Source: Burkholderiales bacterium RIFCSPLOWO2_12_FULL_65_40 (lineage in GTDB: Bacteria > Pseudomonadota > Gammaproteobacteria > Burkholderiales > Burkholderiaceae_C). Taken from it: a DNA stretch of 64,000 nucleotides. The translations under genes and the position numbers were made by a program. The stretch spans positions 62,001 through 126,000 of the forward strand of contig MESL01000035.1 of the NCBI GenBank assembly GCA_001770955.1. The letters are read 5' to 3'. The number at the start of each line of letters is the position of its first letter. The first letter of the stretch is position 1. Under the pieces are notes generated by a model. The model was given only the letters and a program-made list of their open reading frames with translations. It did no database searches and was not told the origin of the DNA. Below are positions 9,884-19,595 of this stretch, one piece after another.

Positions 9884-11358
9884 CCATCAAGCCTGTTCAG
9901 CAAAGGGTGGTAAAGCCAAAGACGGCCGTCGTGCATGAAGACGCGCACGCGCCGAGGTTCAGTGACGGAAACTGTGTAAAAGACCGTTTGGCTCGTGTCA
10001 TCGTCCAGAACCAATTCGACTCGCATGCGTTCGCTTGACTTGATCACATCGGCCAGACCAACTGTCGTCGCCAGCTTTAAACCCAATACAGCCGAACTGG
10101 TCGTGGATTCAAGCATGGGCAACACCACCTCATCTGTGCCACTGTCATCACCATGCTCGGGATCGTGCCAAGGCGGGCTCTTGTATTTCGCCGCAAATCT
10201 GAAATTAAAACTGCCGGTAGAAAGGCGGGGCACCGTGGCAGCATGGGACTCGGGCTGGTCGACGCCCAGCTGTAGATAGACATACCTTTCCCGCTGCGAA
10301 TCAAAACACAGTTGCCACAGACCACCGTCCCTCTCCAAAAAAGGGCAGCCAAACTCGAATTCCGGATGCACACCTTTTGGCCAAGCAATAAACCTGGCCT
10401 CCAGCGCACCGCTGGCTTGCTTGCGCAAGACCAGTTGCCCCGCATCTCCCGGCCACAGCGCCATGCGTCCATCGGCCAGCGGGGCATGAAATCGGCCCTG
10501 CGCGTCCGTCGGAAGTTCGACAGTGGCACCCAATTCCCCATTCTGGGTGACGCTTATAAACCGGAGCGAGGAATCTTCCGTACGCAACGGCACCCACACC
10601 TGTTCGCCGAACTGCACCGGTGCTCCAATAACCGGCGCCCCTCCGAGGTAATGCACCCGAAAATTCAAACCCATGCCATCGGGTTCAAAGCAGGCCAACC
10701 CCTCTTCAGTAGGCAGGAAAAATATACTGCGGCGATCTTCGCAGGCCACTTCACAACGCCAGTCAGCACGATGAAGGCTGCTCACAGCCAGCATGCCACC
10801 AGTGATATGCTCCAGTGGCTCCCAGCGCTGGGATGCCGGCAGCCATCCGTAAACCATCCCTTTGTCAGGATCCAGGGCCAAAAGCATGGGGGCGCGGGTT
10901 TCTGCCTGGATAGAGAAGAACTCGTAATTGCCGTGCGGCGGCAATGCGAGCACCGCATCCGGATCGCCGTCAGGTCGACGTTGCGAACGGTGGCCCAACA
11001 CCATGGGAATAACGGTCTGTCGCAGGCCACGTGCGAGACGGTTGCCACGTTGGAAAGCAGGCAGAGCACCAAAAGGCGGGATCCATGGGGAGGTAAATGG
11101 CAGGGATTTCTGTCGTAATAGAAGGGTCCCGGAAATTGTGCAAAACTTGAACTCTGGGGGAAAAAGTTTTTGGGGCGCAGCATCCTCTACCCCCGCCTCC
11201 AGCAGCCATGCAACGTCAGCTGGATTGAGCGCTTTAGAGACGGGGCGACCGAAGGCACTCAGCACCAGTGCAAACCCTGGAACCTCACCGCTCTGCATCC
11301 AGGTTCCTGATGCTAGCGGCCAAGATTTCAGTAACTCCCCCGTTTCTTTTTGGCTCAT
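9865..11358 (-). CDS. Uncharacterised protein, possibly beta-propeller-like; first gene of the operon
   Basis: ORF 497 aa, repeated beta-rich segments, no signal peptide seen; strand and spacing consistent with operon. Confidence 0.5.
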   Translation of the reverse strand: MSQKETGELLKSWPLASGTWMQSGEVPGFALVLSAFGRPVSKALNPADVAWLLEAGVEDAAPQKLFPPEFKFCTISGTLLLRQKSLPFTSPWIPPFGALPAFQRGNRLARGLRQTVIPMVLGHRSQRRPDGDPDAVLALPPHGNYEFFSIQAETRAPMLLALDPDKGMVYGWLPASQRWEPLEHITGGMLAVSSLHRADWRCEVACEDRRSIFFLPTEEGLACFEPDGMGLNFRVHYLGGAPVIGAPVQFGEQVWVPLRTEDSSLRFISVTQNGELGATVELPTDAQGRFHAPLADGRMALWPGDAGQLVLRKQASGALEARFIAWPKGVHPEFEFGCPFLERDGGLWQLCFDSQRERYVYLQLGVDQPESHAATVPRLSTGSFNFRFAAKYKSPPWHDPEHGDDSGTDEVVLPMLESTTSSAVLGLKLATTVGLADVIKSSERMRVELVLDDDTSQTVFYTVSVTEPRRVRVFMHDGRLWLYHPLLNRLDGWDLRA

Positions 11359-11554
11359 TTTTTTACGTCGATTTACAGTTGCGAATCACGATAGCACAAA
11401 TGATTCTAAATCAGCAGCCGAACTTTTTGCGATCTGTACGCTAAGCGGAATTTCGCACGATTTCATTCCATGATGGTTTCGCCGTGATTCAAAAGCCGAG
11501 TGCAAATGCAGTAAATGCAACATTTTTTGACATTAATCAATCCAGTGCTCAACC

Positions 11555-12310
11555 TCATTCCCCGTCCAGCGTTTTGGCGCTTAGGGGCATGCGGTAAATC
11601 CACACCACACGCTCACCGGGCAGACGCAGTTGCGCTTGCGGCAGGGCGCCGGGCACGGCAAATTCCAGGCTGACCAGCCAGGTGCCCGGTGCCATTTCAG
11701 CCTGCGCCTTGGCAGCGGCGCGCTCCATGCTTTCGGGCCGCTGAAACAGATAGACAAGTTGGTAGCCACTCCAGTCGGTGCGCCACATGTCGCCCCGGCG
11801 CACATGCGCCCAGGGGCAACGCAGCGCGCACAGCAGGCGCAGCGGCCAGCTCCACTCGACCCCCTCGATGCGTGCGCCGGGGTAGGCGCGGCGCAGCGCC
11901 AGCAGGCCATCGCCCAGGCCGCAACCCGCATCGAGCACGCGCGCGCCCTGCGCCAGTGGAAGCTGGGCGGCCAGACCTTGCAAAGCGTCGTGGGGCGTCG
12001 GAAACAGCGGCGCATCGCGCCAGGCGTTGAGCGGATAGACCGCCAGCAACAGCAGCAGCGGAACCAGCCAGGCCCAGGCTGGCACGGCTGCCAGGCCCGT
12101 GAAGGCCAGCGCCAGCGGAAACCCGGCGGCAATCAACCCACGCCGCCACCAGGTGCTGCCCAGCACACTGGCAGCAACCGCCACCATGCTCGCCAGCAGC
12201 AAGGCCAGTACCGGGGTGGTGACGCGCTGCAGCGCGAAAAACAGCAGCCACGCACCCCCCCACGCCAGCAGCGCGGGCAGGGGCCAAGGGGGGCGCAACA
12301 GCCAGGCCAT
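11555..12310 (-). CDS. Class I SAM-dependent methyltransferase with N-terminal TM segments
   Basis: VLDAGCGLGDGLLALRRAYPGARIEGVE motif I. Confidence 0.75.
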   Translation of the reverse strand: MAWLLRPPWPLPALLAWGGAWLLFFALQRVTTPVLALLLASMVAVAASVLGSTWWRRGLIAAGFPLALAFTGLAAVPAWAWLVPLLLLLAVYPLNAWRDAPLFPTPHDALQGLAAQLPLAQGARVLDAGCGLGDGLLALRRAYPGARIEGVEWSWPLRLLCALRCPWAHVRRGDMWRTDWSGYQLVYLFQRPESMERAAAKAQAEMAPGTWLVSLEFAVPGALPQAQLRLPGERVVWIYRMPLSAKTLDGE

Positions 12311-12591
12311 GGAGTCAGTGCCTCAGGTGGCGCTGCGGCACAGTGGAATGGGTGAGGGCACGGGTGACGGTCACGGGGATCTCCAGTACGAACGGACGCC
12401 CGGACACGGGTACAGCACGCCGCAGTGCCGCTTGCGCGGCCCCGGTGGGTGTCCCTGCGGGCGATTGGCAAAAACGCAGTGTAGGTCCGTCGATAGGCTT
12501 CGCACGCTGCAGCGCCCCACGCCGTGGCCTGCGGCGTGCGCAATGTCACGCGCTGCCGACTTTGGGCGTGGCCGGTGCGCCACGGAAAGCC

Positions 12592-13512
12592 TCAGTGCCC
12601 GCGCAGGCGATCGATCAGGCCGTTGAGCGCATCCAGTGATCCGAACTGGATGGCCAGCTCGCCCATGTCCTCCACACGCCCGGCGCGCTTGACGCGCTTC
12701 TTCACGCGCACTTCCACCTCGGCCATGAGCAGGTCGGACAGTTCTTCTTCCACCCGCTTGATGTCGCGCGACTTTTCCTTCTGGGGCTTTTGCGGCACCA
12801 GGCTGAACTCGGCGCCGATGCGCTTGACCAACGCCTCGGCCTCGCGCACCGAGAGCTTCTTGGCCGCGATCTGGTTGCCCGCAGTGATCTGCGCGGCGCG
12901 GTCGAGCGAGAGCAGCGCGCGCGCGTGGCCCATGTCGATGTCGCCGGCCATGAGCATGGTCTGCACCGGCTCGGCCAGGTTCAAGAGGCGCAGCAGGTTG
13001 CTGGCCGCACTGCGCGAGCGGCCCACGGCCTGCGCGGCCAGTTCGTGCGTGAGGCCGAACTCGCGGATCAGGCGCTGCAGGCCCTGCGCCTCTTCGAGCG
13101 GATTCAGGTCTTCGCGCTGGATGTTCTCGATCAGCGCCATGGCGGCCGCAGCCTCGTTGGGCACGTCGCGCACCAGCACGGGCACGCTTTCCAGCCCCGC
13201 CAGCCGCGCCGCACGGAAGCGCCGCTCGCCCGCGATGATTTCGTATCGGCCCGCGTTCTCGCCCTCGGCCAGGCGGCGCACCAGGATCGGCTGCATGATG
13301 CCCTGGGCCTTGATGGATTCGGCCAGCTCGTACAGTGCGCCCTCGTCCATGCGCGTGCGCGGCTGGTACATGCCGGGCACCATCTCGTCGAGGCGCAACT
13401 GGCTGGGCAGGCCCGTCTCGGCCGCCTGGGCCTGCTCCACCACCTCGGCCACCTTGGGGCCCAGCAATGCTTCGAGTCCGCGGCCGAGGCCCTTGGGTTT
13501 CTTGGTGACCAT
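12592..13512 (-). CDS. parB: Chromosome partitioning protein ParB
   Basis: MVTKKPKGLGRGLEALLG N-terminus; YEIIAGERRFRAARLAGLESVPV ParB signature; start refined. Confidence 0.97.
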   Translation of the reverse strand: MVTKKPKGLGRGLEALLGPKVAEVVEQAQAAETGLPSQLRLDEMVPGMYQPRTRMDEGALYELAESIKAQGIMQPILVRRLAEGENAGRYEIIAGERRFRAARLAGLESVPVLVRDVPNEAAAAMALIENIQREDLNPLEEAQGLQRLIREFGLTHELAAQAVGRSRSAASNLLRLLNLAEPVQTMLMAGDIDMGHARALLSLDRAAQITAGNQIAAKKLSVREAEALVKRIGAEFSLVPQKPQKEKSRDIKRVEEELSDLLMAEVEVRVKKRVKRAGRVEDMGELAIQFGSLDALNGLIDRLRGH

Positions 13513-13517
13513 GTTCT

Positions 13518-14057
13518 TCAATCTTTCACGAGGGTTTGCAGCAGGGCCCGACCCTCGGGCCAGTCGCCCAGGCCGGATTCGGCATTGATGTGGCCGCGTG
13601 CGCCCAGGTCGACGAAGCGTGCGCCCCAGGCATCGGCCAGGGCCTGGGCGCGTTCGAAGCGGCAGTACGGGTCGTCGCGGCTGCCCACGAGCACGGCGGG
13701 AAATGGCAGGCGCTGGCGTGCGACGGGTGCCCAGCCGGGCAGGTAGCCGGCCACGTCGGGCTGCTCCACATCGCCCGGCGCCACCAGCAGGGCGCCGCGC
13801 ACCCTGGTGGTGTTCTGCGAGTGCGCGGCCCACCACGCGGTAAGGATGCAGCCCAGGCTGTGCGCCACCAGCACCACGGGGCCGTCGGCATCGACCACGA
13901 CCTCTTCGAGCCGCGCCGTCCAATCACCGCGCAGCGGGCGCATCCAGTCGTGCTGCTCCACGCGCTGGTAGCCCTGGCTCTGCTCCCAGCGGCTTTGCCA
14001 GTGCTCCGGACCGGAGTTCTGCCAGCCGGGCAGCAGCAGGATGTTGGAGGACTTCAT
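13518..14057 (-). CDS. RBBP9/YdeN family alpha/beta hydrolase
   Basis: LLLPGWQNSGPEHWQSRWE; VLVAHSLGC nucleophile elbow. Confidence 0.85.
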   Translation of the reverse strand: MKSSNILLLPGWQNSGPEHWQSRWEQSQGYQRVEQHDWMRPLRGDWTARLEEVVVDADGPVVLVAHSLGCILTAWWAAHSQNTTRVRGALLVAPGDVEQPDVAGYLPGWAPVARQRLPFPAVLVGSRDDPYCRFERAQALADAWGARFVDLGARGHINAESGLGDWPEGRALLQTLVKD

Positions 14058-14116
14058 TTGCTATTATTTATATAGCTATTTGCGCTTATCCATCAAGCGC
14101 TAGAGGCCAATTTGGC
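14056..14116. repeat. Interspersed imperfect-palindromic repeat, family A; overlaps the 3' end of parA
   Basis: TTGCTATTATTTATATAGCTATTTGCGCTTATCCATCAAGCGCTAGAGGCCAATTTGG; similar copies at 38519, 41119, 53151, 56517. Confidence 0.7.
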
Positions 14117-14905
14117 TTCAGATTTCGCGGTCGTGGGCATGCGCTGCGCGCGGACCACCATCTCCTGGGCGAATTCCACGAAAGCCTGGCTGCCCTTGGC
14201 CGACGGATCAAACACCACGCCGGGCAGACCGTAGCTCGGTGCCTCGGCCAGGCGCACGTTGCGCGGGATCATCGTGTGGAACACCTTGTCGCCAAAATGG
14301 TCCTTGAGCTGGTCGCTCACCTGCTGCTGCAGCGTGATGCGCGGGTCGAACATCACGCGCAACAGGCCGATGATCTGCAGATCGGCATTGAGGTTGGCAT
14401 GCACCTGCTTGATCGTGTTGACGAGATCCGTGAGCCCTTCGAGCGCGAAGTATTCGCACTGCATCGGCACGATCACGCCATGGGCGGCGCAGAGGCCGTT
14501 GAGGGTGAGCATGTTCAGCGACGGCGGGCAGTCGATGAGCACGAAATCGAAGTCGCCCTCGGCCTGCAGCAGCGCGGCCTTGAGGCGCTTTTCGCGGTGT
14601 TCCAGCGTCACCAGCTCGACCTCGGCACCGGCCAGCTCGCGGTTGGCACCGAGCACCCAGTAGCCGCATTTGTCGGAGAGCACGGCAGCCTCTTTGATGG
14701 AAGCCTCTTCGAGCAGCACGTCGTACACCGACAACGCCAACTGGCGCTTGTCCACCCCCGAGCCCATGGTGGCATTGCCCTGCGGGTCCAGGTCCACCAT
14801 CAGCACGCGCTGGCCGATCCTGGCCAGACCTGCGGCGAGGTTGACGGCGGTGGTGGTCTTACCAACACCGCCCTTCTGGTTGGCAACGCAAAAAATCTTG
14901 GCCAT
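14093..14905 (-). CDS. parA: Chromosome partitioning ATPase ParA
   Basis: MAKIFCVANQKGGVGKTTTAVNLAAGLA deviant Walker A; VLMVDLDPQGNAT; start refined. Confidence 0.97.
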   Translation of the reverse strand: MAKIFCVANQKGGVGKTTTAVNLAAGLARIGQRVLMVDLDPQGNATMGSGVDKRQLALSVYDVLLEEASIKEAAVLSDKCGYWVLGANRELAGAEVELVTLEHREKRLKAALLQAEGDFDFVLIDCPPSLNMLTLNGLCAAHGVIVPMQCEYFALEGLTDLVNTIKQVHANLNADLQIIGLLRVMFDPRITLQQQVSDQLKDHFGDKVFHTMIPRNVRLAEAPSYGLPGVVFDPSAKGSQAFVEFAQEMVVRAQRMPTTAKSEAKLASSA

Positions 14906-15035
14906 CAGAATGTTGCCCCCACGGTCGTGCACTGCGTGTCACTCCCTGCCCCCCGAGGGGGCCGCGTTTTGCCTTGGGGCGGCCTGGCGGCAAAACCAGT
15001 CTGATCGTTCGCGTGCATGGTTGTCATTGGATGGT

Positions 15036-15650
15036 TCATTTAGAGACCGCCAGCTTGATGCCGAAGCCGATGAGGAACACGCCCGCCACTTTTTCCAGCA
15101 CGCGGGCGATGAGGGGATTGGCACGCATGCGCTCGGCCAGGCGGTGCGTGAGCATGACGACGATGAAGCCGTAGGCAAAGGTGAGCAGCGCAATGGTCGC
15201 GGCCATCACGCCGAAGGTGAGCAGTCCCTGGTGGCGCGCCGGATCGACAAACAATGGGAAGAACGCCATGTAGAACACGATGGCCTTGGGGTTGAGCAGG
15301 GTGATGAGCCCCGCCTGTTTGAAATAGTGGCGCGGCTCGATGTGCAGCACGGGCTTGGCTCCGGGCTTGGCAGTCAGCATCTTGAAGCCCAGCCAGGCGA
15401 GGTAGGCCGCACCCAGCCACTGCACGGCATTGAACGCGGCCGGGTGCGTGGCCAGCAAAGCCGCCACACCCGCCACCGCGGCCCACATCAGCACCTGATC
15501 CCCCGCGATCACACCGAAGGTGGCCGCCAGTCCGCCGCGCACGCCACCCTTGCTGGTGGAGGTGATGAGCGCCAGATTCCCCGGACCGGGGATGGCCAGG
15601 AACAACACGATGGCGGCCACGAAGGCGCCGTAGTCTGCAATGCCGAACAT
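15036..15650 (-). CDS. LysE family translocator
   Basis: AIPGPGNLALITSTSKGGVRGGLAATFGVIAGDQVLM. Confidence 0.88.
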   Translation of the reverse strand: MFGIADYGAFVAAIVLFLAIPGPGNLALITSTSKGGVRGGLAATFGVIAGDQVLMWAAVAGVAALLATHPAAFNAVQWLGAAYLAWLGFKMLTAKPGAKPVLHIEPRHYFKQAGLITLLNPKAIVFYMAFFPLFVDPARHQGLLTFGVMAATIALLTFAYGFIVVMLTHRLAERMRANPLIARVLEKVAGVFLIGFGIKLAVSK

Positions 15651-15707
15651 GTGGATTCCCCTGGAGACTGGATGGACCGCAATTCTGCTGCGACCCGGAG
15701 CCCGAGT

Positions 15708-16397
15708 TTACGCGACCGATCCGCCCTGCCCTGCGCCGGTCTGTCTGGAAGGCCGCATCCAGACGATGCAACGCTCGGCCTCCAGCCCCGGCACCTGGAG
15801 CTGTTCCACGTGAAACACATCGATTTCGGGGGGTAGAACAGCCAGTTCGTCTTCCGGGTGCTTGCCCTTCATCGCCAGCCAGGCACCGTGCGGCGCCAGC
15901 GCGCTGCGCGACCAGTGGGTGAAATCCACCAGCGAGGCAAAGGCGCGGCAGCTCACCACATCGAACGGCGTGGTCAAGGTTTCCACGCGCGCATGCACGC
16001 CGTGCAGATTGGGGAGCTTCAGCGCCACCGCTGCCTGCTGGATGAAGGCGGCCTTCTTGCCCACGGTATCCACGCAGCTCACATCCACCTCGGGACAGCA
16101 GATGGCAAACACCACGCCGGGCAGGCCTCCGCCTGAACCTACGTCGAGCAGGCGCACGGGCGCGGGCAGCCCGGCCTGCGCCACATGGCGGCGCAGCGGC
16201 GCCACGGCGGCCAGGCTGTCGAGCAGGTGGTGTGTGAGCATCTCCTCGGGGTCGCGCACGGCCGTGAGGTTGTAGACCTTGTTCCACTTCTGCAGCAGCG
16301 CCAAGAATTCCATCAGGCGGGCAAGCTGCGCGTCGCCCAGCCCCAGTGCCAGCGCCTCGGCCCCTGCACGCAGGCGCTCCATCAGCACATCGCTCAT
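15708..16397 (-). CDS. rsmG: 16S rRNA (guanine527-N7)-methyltransferase RsmG
   Basis: [43 protein letters not shown]; 4-bp overlap with mnmG. Confidence 0.96.
   Translation of the reverse strand: MSDVLMERLRAGAEALALGLGDAQLARLMEFLALLQKWNKVYNLTAVRDPEEMLTHHLLDSLAAVAPLRRHVAQAGLPAPVRLLDVGSGGGLPGVVFAICCPEVDVSCVDTVGKKAAFIQQAAVALKLPNLHGVHARVETLTTPFDVVSCRAFASLVDFTHWSRSALAPHGAWLAMKGKHPEDELAVLPPEIDVFHVEQLQVPGLEAERCIVWMRPSRQTGAGQGGSVA
15802..15817. promoter_or_regulatory. parS-like site TGTTCCACGTGAAACA
   Basis: 1 mismatch to TGTTTCACGTGAAACA; inside rsmG. Confidence 0.85.
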
Positions 16398-18358
16398 GCG
16401 GCCACCCCGTCATCGGCTCGGGCAAAGCCCTTGAAACCACCCTTCTTCAGGTGAACCATCAGCAGCGAGATCGCTGCCGGGGTGACGCCCGAAATGCGCG
16501 AGGCCTGGCCCAGCGTTTCAGGCCGGTGCTTCTGCAGCTTCTGCCGCACCTCGATCGACAGCGCAGTGACCTGTAGGTAGTCCAGCTCGTCAGGCAGGCG
16601 CAGTTTCTCGAAATGCGCGGCGCGTTCCACCTCGCCCTTCTGCCGGTCGATGTAGCCGGAATACTTGGCCGCGATCTCCACCTGCTCGACCACCGGCGCG
16701 CTCAGCTCGCCCAGCGTTTCACGTGAAACATCGGGCGACGCATACTTGCCACCATCCAGGGTCATCAGGCTGGCATAACCCACATCCGGGCGGCGCAGCA
16801 GCTCGAACAGGTTGTACTCGTGCTCGATGCTCTTGCCCAGCACCCGCTCGGACTCTGCCGCAGGCAGGTTGCGCGGGTTCACCCAGGTCGCTTTCAGGCG
16901 CTCTGTTTCACGTGAAACCGCATCGCGCTTGCGGCTGAAAGACTCCCAGCGCGCATCGTCCACCAAACCCATGCGGCGCCCGGCTTCCGTCAGGCGCATG
17001 TCGGCGTTGTCTTCGCGCAGCTGCAGGCGGAATTCGGCCCGGCTGGTGAACATGCGGTAGGGCTCGGTCACGCCCTTGGTGATGAGGTCGTCCACCAGCA
17101 CGCCCAGGTAAGCCTCGTCGCGGCCCGGGAGCCAAGGGGCGTCGCCCCGGCACTGCAGCGCGGCGTTCAGGCCGGCGAACAGGCCCTGCGCTGCCGCCTC
17201 TTCATAGCCCGTGGTGCCATTGATCTGCCCGGCGAAGAACAGACCCTGGATCTGGCGGGTCTCGAAGCTGCTCTTGAGCGAGCGCGGGTCGAAGTAGTCG
17301 TATTCGATGGCGTAGCCCGGGCGCAGGATGTGCGCGTTCTCCAGCCCCGGCATGCTGCGCACCAGGTCGTACTGGATGTCGAACGGCAGGCTGGTGGAGA
17401 TGCCGTTGGGGTAGAACTCGTGCGTGGTCAGGCCCTCGGGCTCAAGGAAGATCTGGTGGCTGTCCTTGTCGGCGAAGCGGTTGATCTTGTCTTCCACGCT
17501 CGGGCAGTACCGCGGGCCCACGCCCTCAATCTTGCCGGTGAACATGGGGCTGCGGTCGAAGCCGCTGCGGATGATCTCGTGCGTGCGCTCGTTGGTGTGC
17601 GTGATCCAGCACGGCACCTGGCGCGGGTGCATGGCGGCGTTGCCCATGAAGCTGAACACGGGTACCTGGCCCTCGTTCACGCCACCCGGCATGCCGTCGC
17701 CGGGCTGCTCCTCGCATTTGAAAAAGTCGATGCTGCGCCCGTCGATGCGCGGCGGCGTGCCGGTCTTGAGGCGACCCTGCGGCAGCTTCAGTTCCTTGAG
17801 CCGGGCCGACAGCGACACGGCCGGCGGATCGCCTGCCCGGCCGGCCGCGTAGTTGTTCAGGCCCACATGGATCTTGCCGTCCAGAAAGGTGCCGGCCGTC
17901 AGCACGACAGTGCGGCTGCGAAAGCGGATGCCCACCTGCGTGACGGCGCCCACCACGCGGTCGCCCTCCACCATCAGATCGTCCACCGCCTGCTGAAACA
18001 GCCACAAGTTGGGCTGGTTCTCCAGCATGCGGCGGATCGCGGCCTTGTACAGGATGCGGTCGGCCTGCGCCCGCGTGGCGCGCACCGCAGGGCCCTTGGA
18101 GCTGTTGAGAATGCGGAACTGGATGCCGCCCTCGTCCGTGGCCAGCGCCATGGCACCGCCCAGCGCGTCCACCTCTTTGACCAGGTGGCCCTTGCCGATG
18201 CCGCCGATGCTGGGGTTGCAGCTCATCTGCCCTAGCGTCTCGATGTTGTGCGTGAGCAGCAGCGTGCGGCTGCCCATGCGCGCTGCGGCCAGCGCCGCCT
18301 CGGTGCCGGCATGGCCGCCACCGACAACGATGACATCGAATTCCTGGGGGTACAACAT
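16394..18358 (-). CDS. mnmG: tRNA uridine-5-carboxymethylaminomethyl modification enzyme MnmG (GidA)
   Basis: [61 protein letters not shown]. Confidence 0.98.
   Translation of the reverse strand: MLYPQEFDVIVVGGGHAGTEAALAAARMGSRTLLLTHNIETLGQMSCNPSIGGIGKGHLVKEVDALGGAMALATDEGGIQFRILNSSKGPAVRATRAQADRILYKAAIRRMLENQPNLWLFQQAVDDLMVEGDRVVGAVTQVGIRFRSRTVVLTAGTFLDGKIHVGLNNYAAGRAGDPPAVSLSARLKELKLPQGRLKTGTPPRIDGRSIDFFKCEEQPGDGMPGGVNEGQVPVFSFMGNAAMHPRQVPCWITHTNERTHEIIRSGFDRSPMFTGKIEGVGPRYCPSVEDKINRFADKDSHQIFLEPEGLTTHEFYPNGISTSLPFDIQYDLVRSMPGLENAHILRPGYAIEYDYFDPRSLKSSFETRQIQGLFFAGQINGTTGYEEAAAQGLFAGLNAALQCRGDAPWLPGRDEAYLGVLVDDLITKGVTEPYRMFTSRAEFRLQLREDNADMRLTEAGRRMGLVDDARWESFSRKRDAVSRETERLKATWVNPRNLPAAESERVLGKSIEHEYNLFELLRRPDVGYASLMTLDGGKYASPDVSRETLGELSAPVVEQVEIAAKYSGYIDRQKGEVERAAHFEKLRLPDELDYLQVTALSIEVRQKLQKHRPETLGQASRISGVTPAAISLLMVHLKKGGFKGFARADDGVAA
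16715..16730. promoter_or_regulatory. parS-like site CGTTTCACGTGAAACA
   Basis: 1 mismatch to consensus; inside mnmG. Confidence 0.85.
16904..16919. promoter_or_regulatory. parS-like site TGTTTCACGTGAAACC
   Basis: 1 mismatch to consensus; inside mnmG. Confidence 0.85.
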
Positions 18359-18524
18359 GAAAGGCTCCGGGCCCGCACGGGCCGATGGTCAAAAACAGCG
18401 GCGAGGATCGCCCGCCCCGCTGCGGCGCACCGAACCGGCGCCCGTGGAGGCAAGGGGGTGATTTTCCCACCTTTGCGGCACGGACGCCGGGGGCGGCCCT
18501 TCCCGCCATGCGGCCAACCCGGCC

Positions 18525-18540
18525 TGTTTCACGTGGAACA
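18525..18540. promoter_or_regulatory. parS-like site TGTTTCACGTGGAACA
   Basis: 1 mismatch to consensus; intergenic upstream of mnmG. Confidence 0.85.
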
Positions 18541-18607
18541 CCGCCCACAGCCAGGGTTTTGCTGCAGCCGCAGGAATCCTGCAGCAGGCCTGTGCTCCAA
18601 TCTCCGC

Positions 18608-19189
18608 ATGTCCAAACTCCTCGTCTTCGCGGGCAGCACCCGCCAGCATTCCTTCAACCGCCGCCTGGCCCATGCCGCCGCCGGCATGGCCCGCGATGCC
18701 GGTGCCGAGGTCACGCTGCTGGAGCTGTCCGACTTCGATATCCCGCTCTACAACGCCGACCTCGAAGCACGCGGCACTCCGGCCGATGTCCTGCGCCTCA
18801 AGCAGGTGCTGTTCGACCACCCGGCCTGGATCATCTGCTCGCCCGAGTACAACGGCAGCTACACCGCGCTGCTCAAGAACACCATCGACTGGGCATCGAG
18901 CCCCGTCAAGGGCGACCCGGTCTGGCAGGATGGCACGCGCTCTTTTCGCAGCAAGGTGGTGGGCATGCTCAGCGCTTCGCCCGGCGCGCTGGGCGGCCTG
19001 CGCTCGCAAAGCCACCTGGCACCGCTGCTCATCAACCTTGAATGCTGGCTCGCGCCCAAGGCCTTCGCCCTGGGCCAGGCGGGCAGCGCCTTCGACGACA
19101 ACGGCGCCCTGGTGCAGGACGCCCACCGCGAGCGCGTGCACGGCGTGATCGAACAGGTGCTGTGGGCCTCCGGGCGCCTGCAGGGCTGA
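18608..19189 (+). CDS. NADPH-dependent FMN reductase
   Basis: FAGSTRQHSFNRRLA; SPEYNGSYTALLKNTIDWAS. Confidence 0.92.
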   Translation: MSKLLVFAGSTRQHSFNRRLAHAAAGMARDAGAEVTLLELSDFDIPLYNADLEARGTPADVLRLKQVLFDHPAWIICSPEYNGSYTALLKNTIDWASSPVKGDPVWQDGTRSFRSKVVGMLSASPGALGGLRSQSHLAPLLINLECWLAPKAFALGQAGSAFDDNGALVQDAHRERVHGVIEQVLWASGRLQG

Positions 19190-19257
19190 TGATTTTGAAT
19201 GAAATCAGCATCCAGCGCATATGCAGCATGCGCCTCCAGCTATTAACTCAATAGCAT

Positions 19258-19518
19258 ATGGACTGCCGCCCTGACTGCGGAGCCTGCTGCACCGCGCCCT
19301 CCATCAGCTCCCCCATCCCCGGCATGCCGCAGGGCAAGCCGGCCGGAGTGCGCTGCGTGCAGCTGGGCGACGATGAACGCTGCCGCATTTTCGGCCACCC
19401 CGATCGCCCCGCCGTCTGCGCGCAGCTCCAGCCCTCGGCCGAGATGTGCGGCGCCTCGCGCGACCATGCCCTGCACTACCTCGACCAGCTCGAACGCCTG
19501 ACCCGGCCCGGGCCCTGA
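19258..19518 (+). CDS. YkgJ family cysteine cluster protein
   Basis: [15 protein letters not shown]...[25 protein letters not shown]. Confidence 0.85.
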   Translation: MDCRPDCGACCTAPSISSPIPGMPQGKPAGVRCVQLGDDERCRIFGHPDRPAVCAQLQPSAEMCGASRDHALHYLDQLERLTRPGP

Positions 19519-19595
19519 ACCCCTGCACGGGCAGAGCCATTGCAGGCGGCATACGATAGCGGGCAAGACATTTCTCCAACCCCTGAATGGTCACC

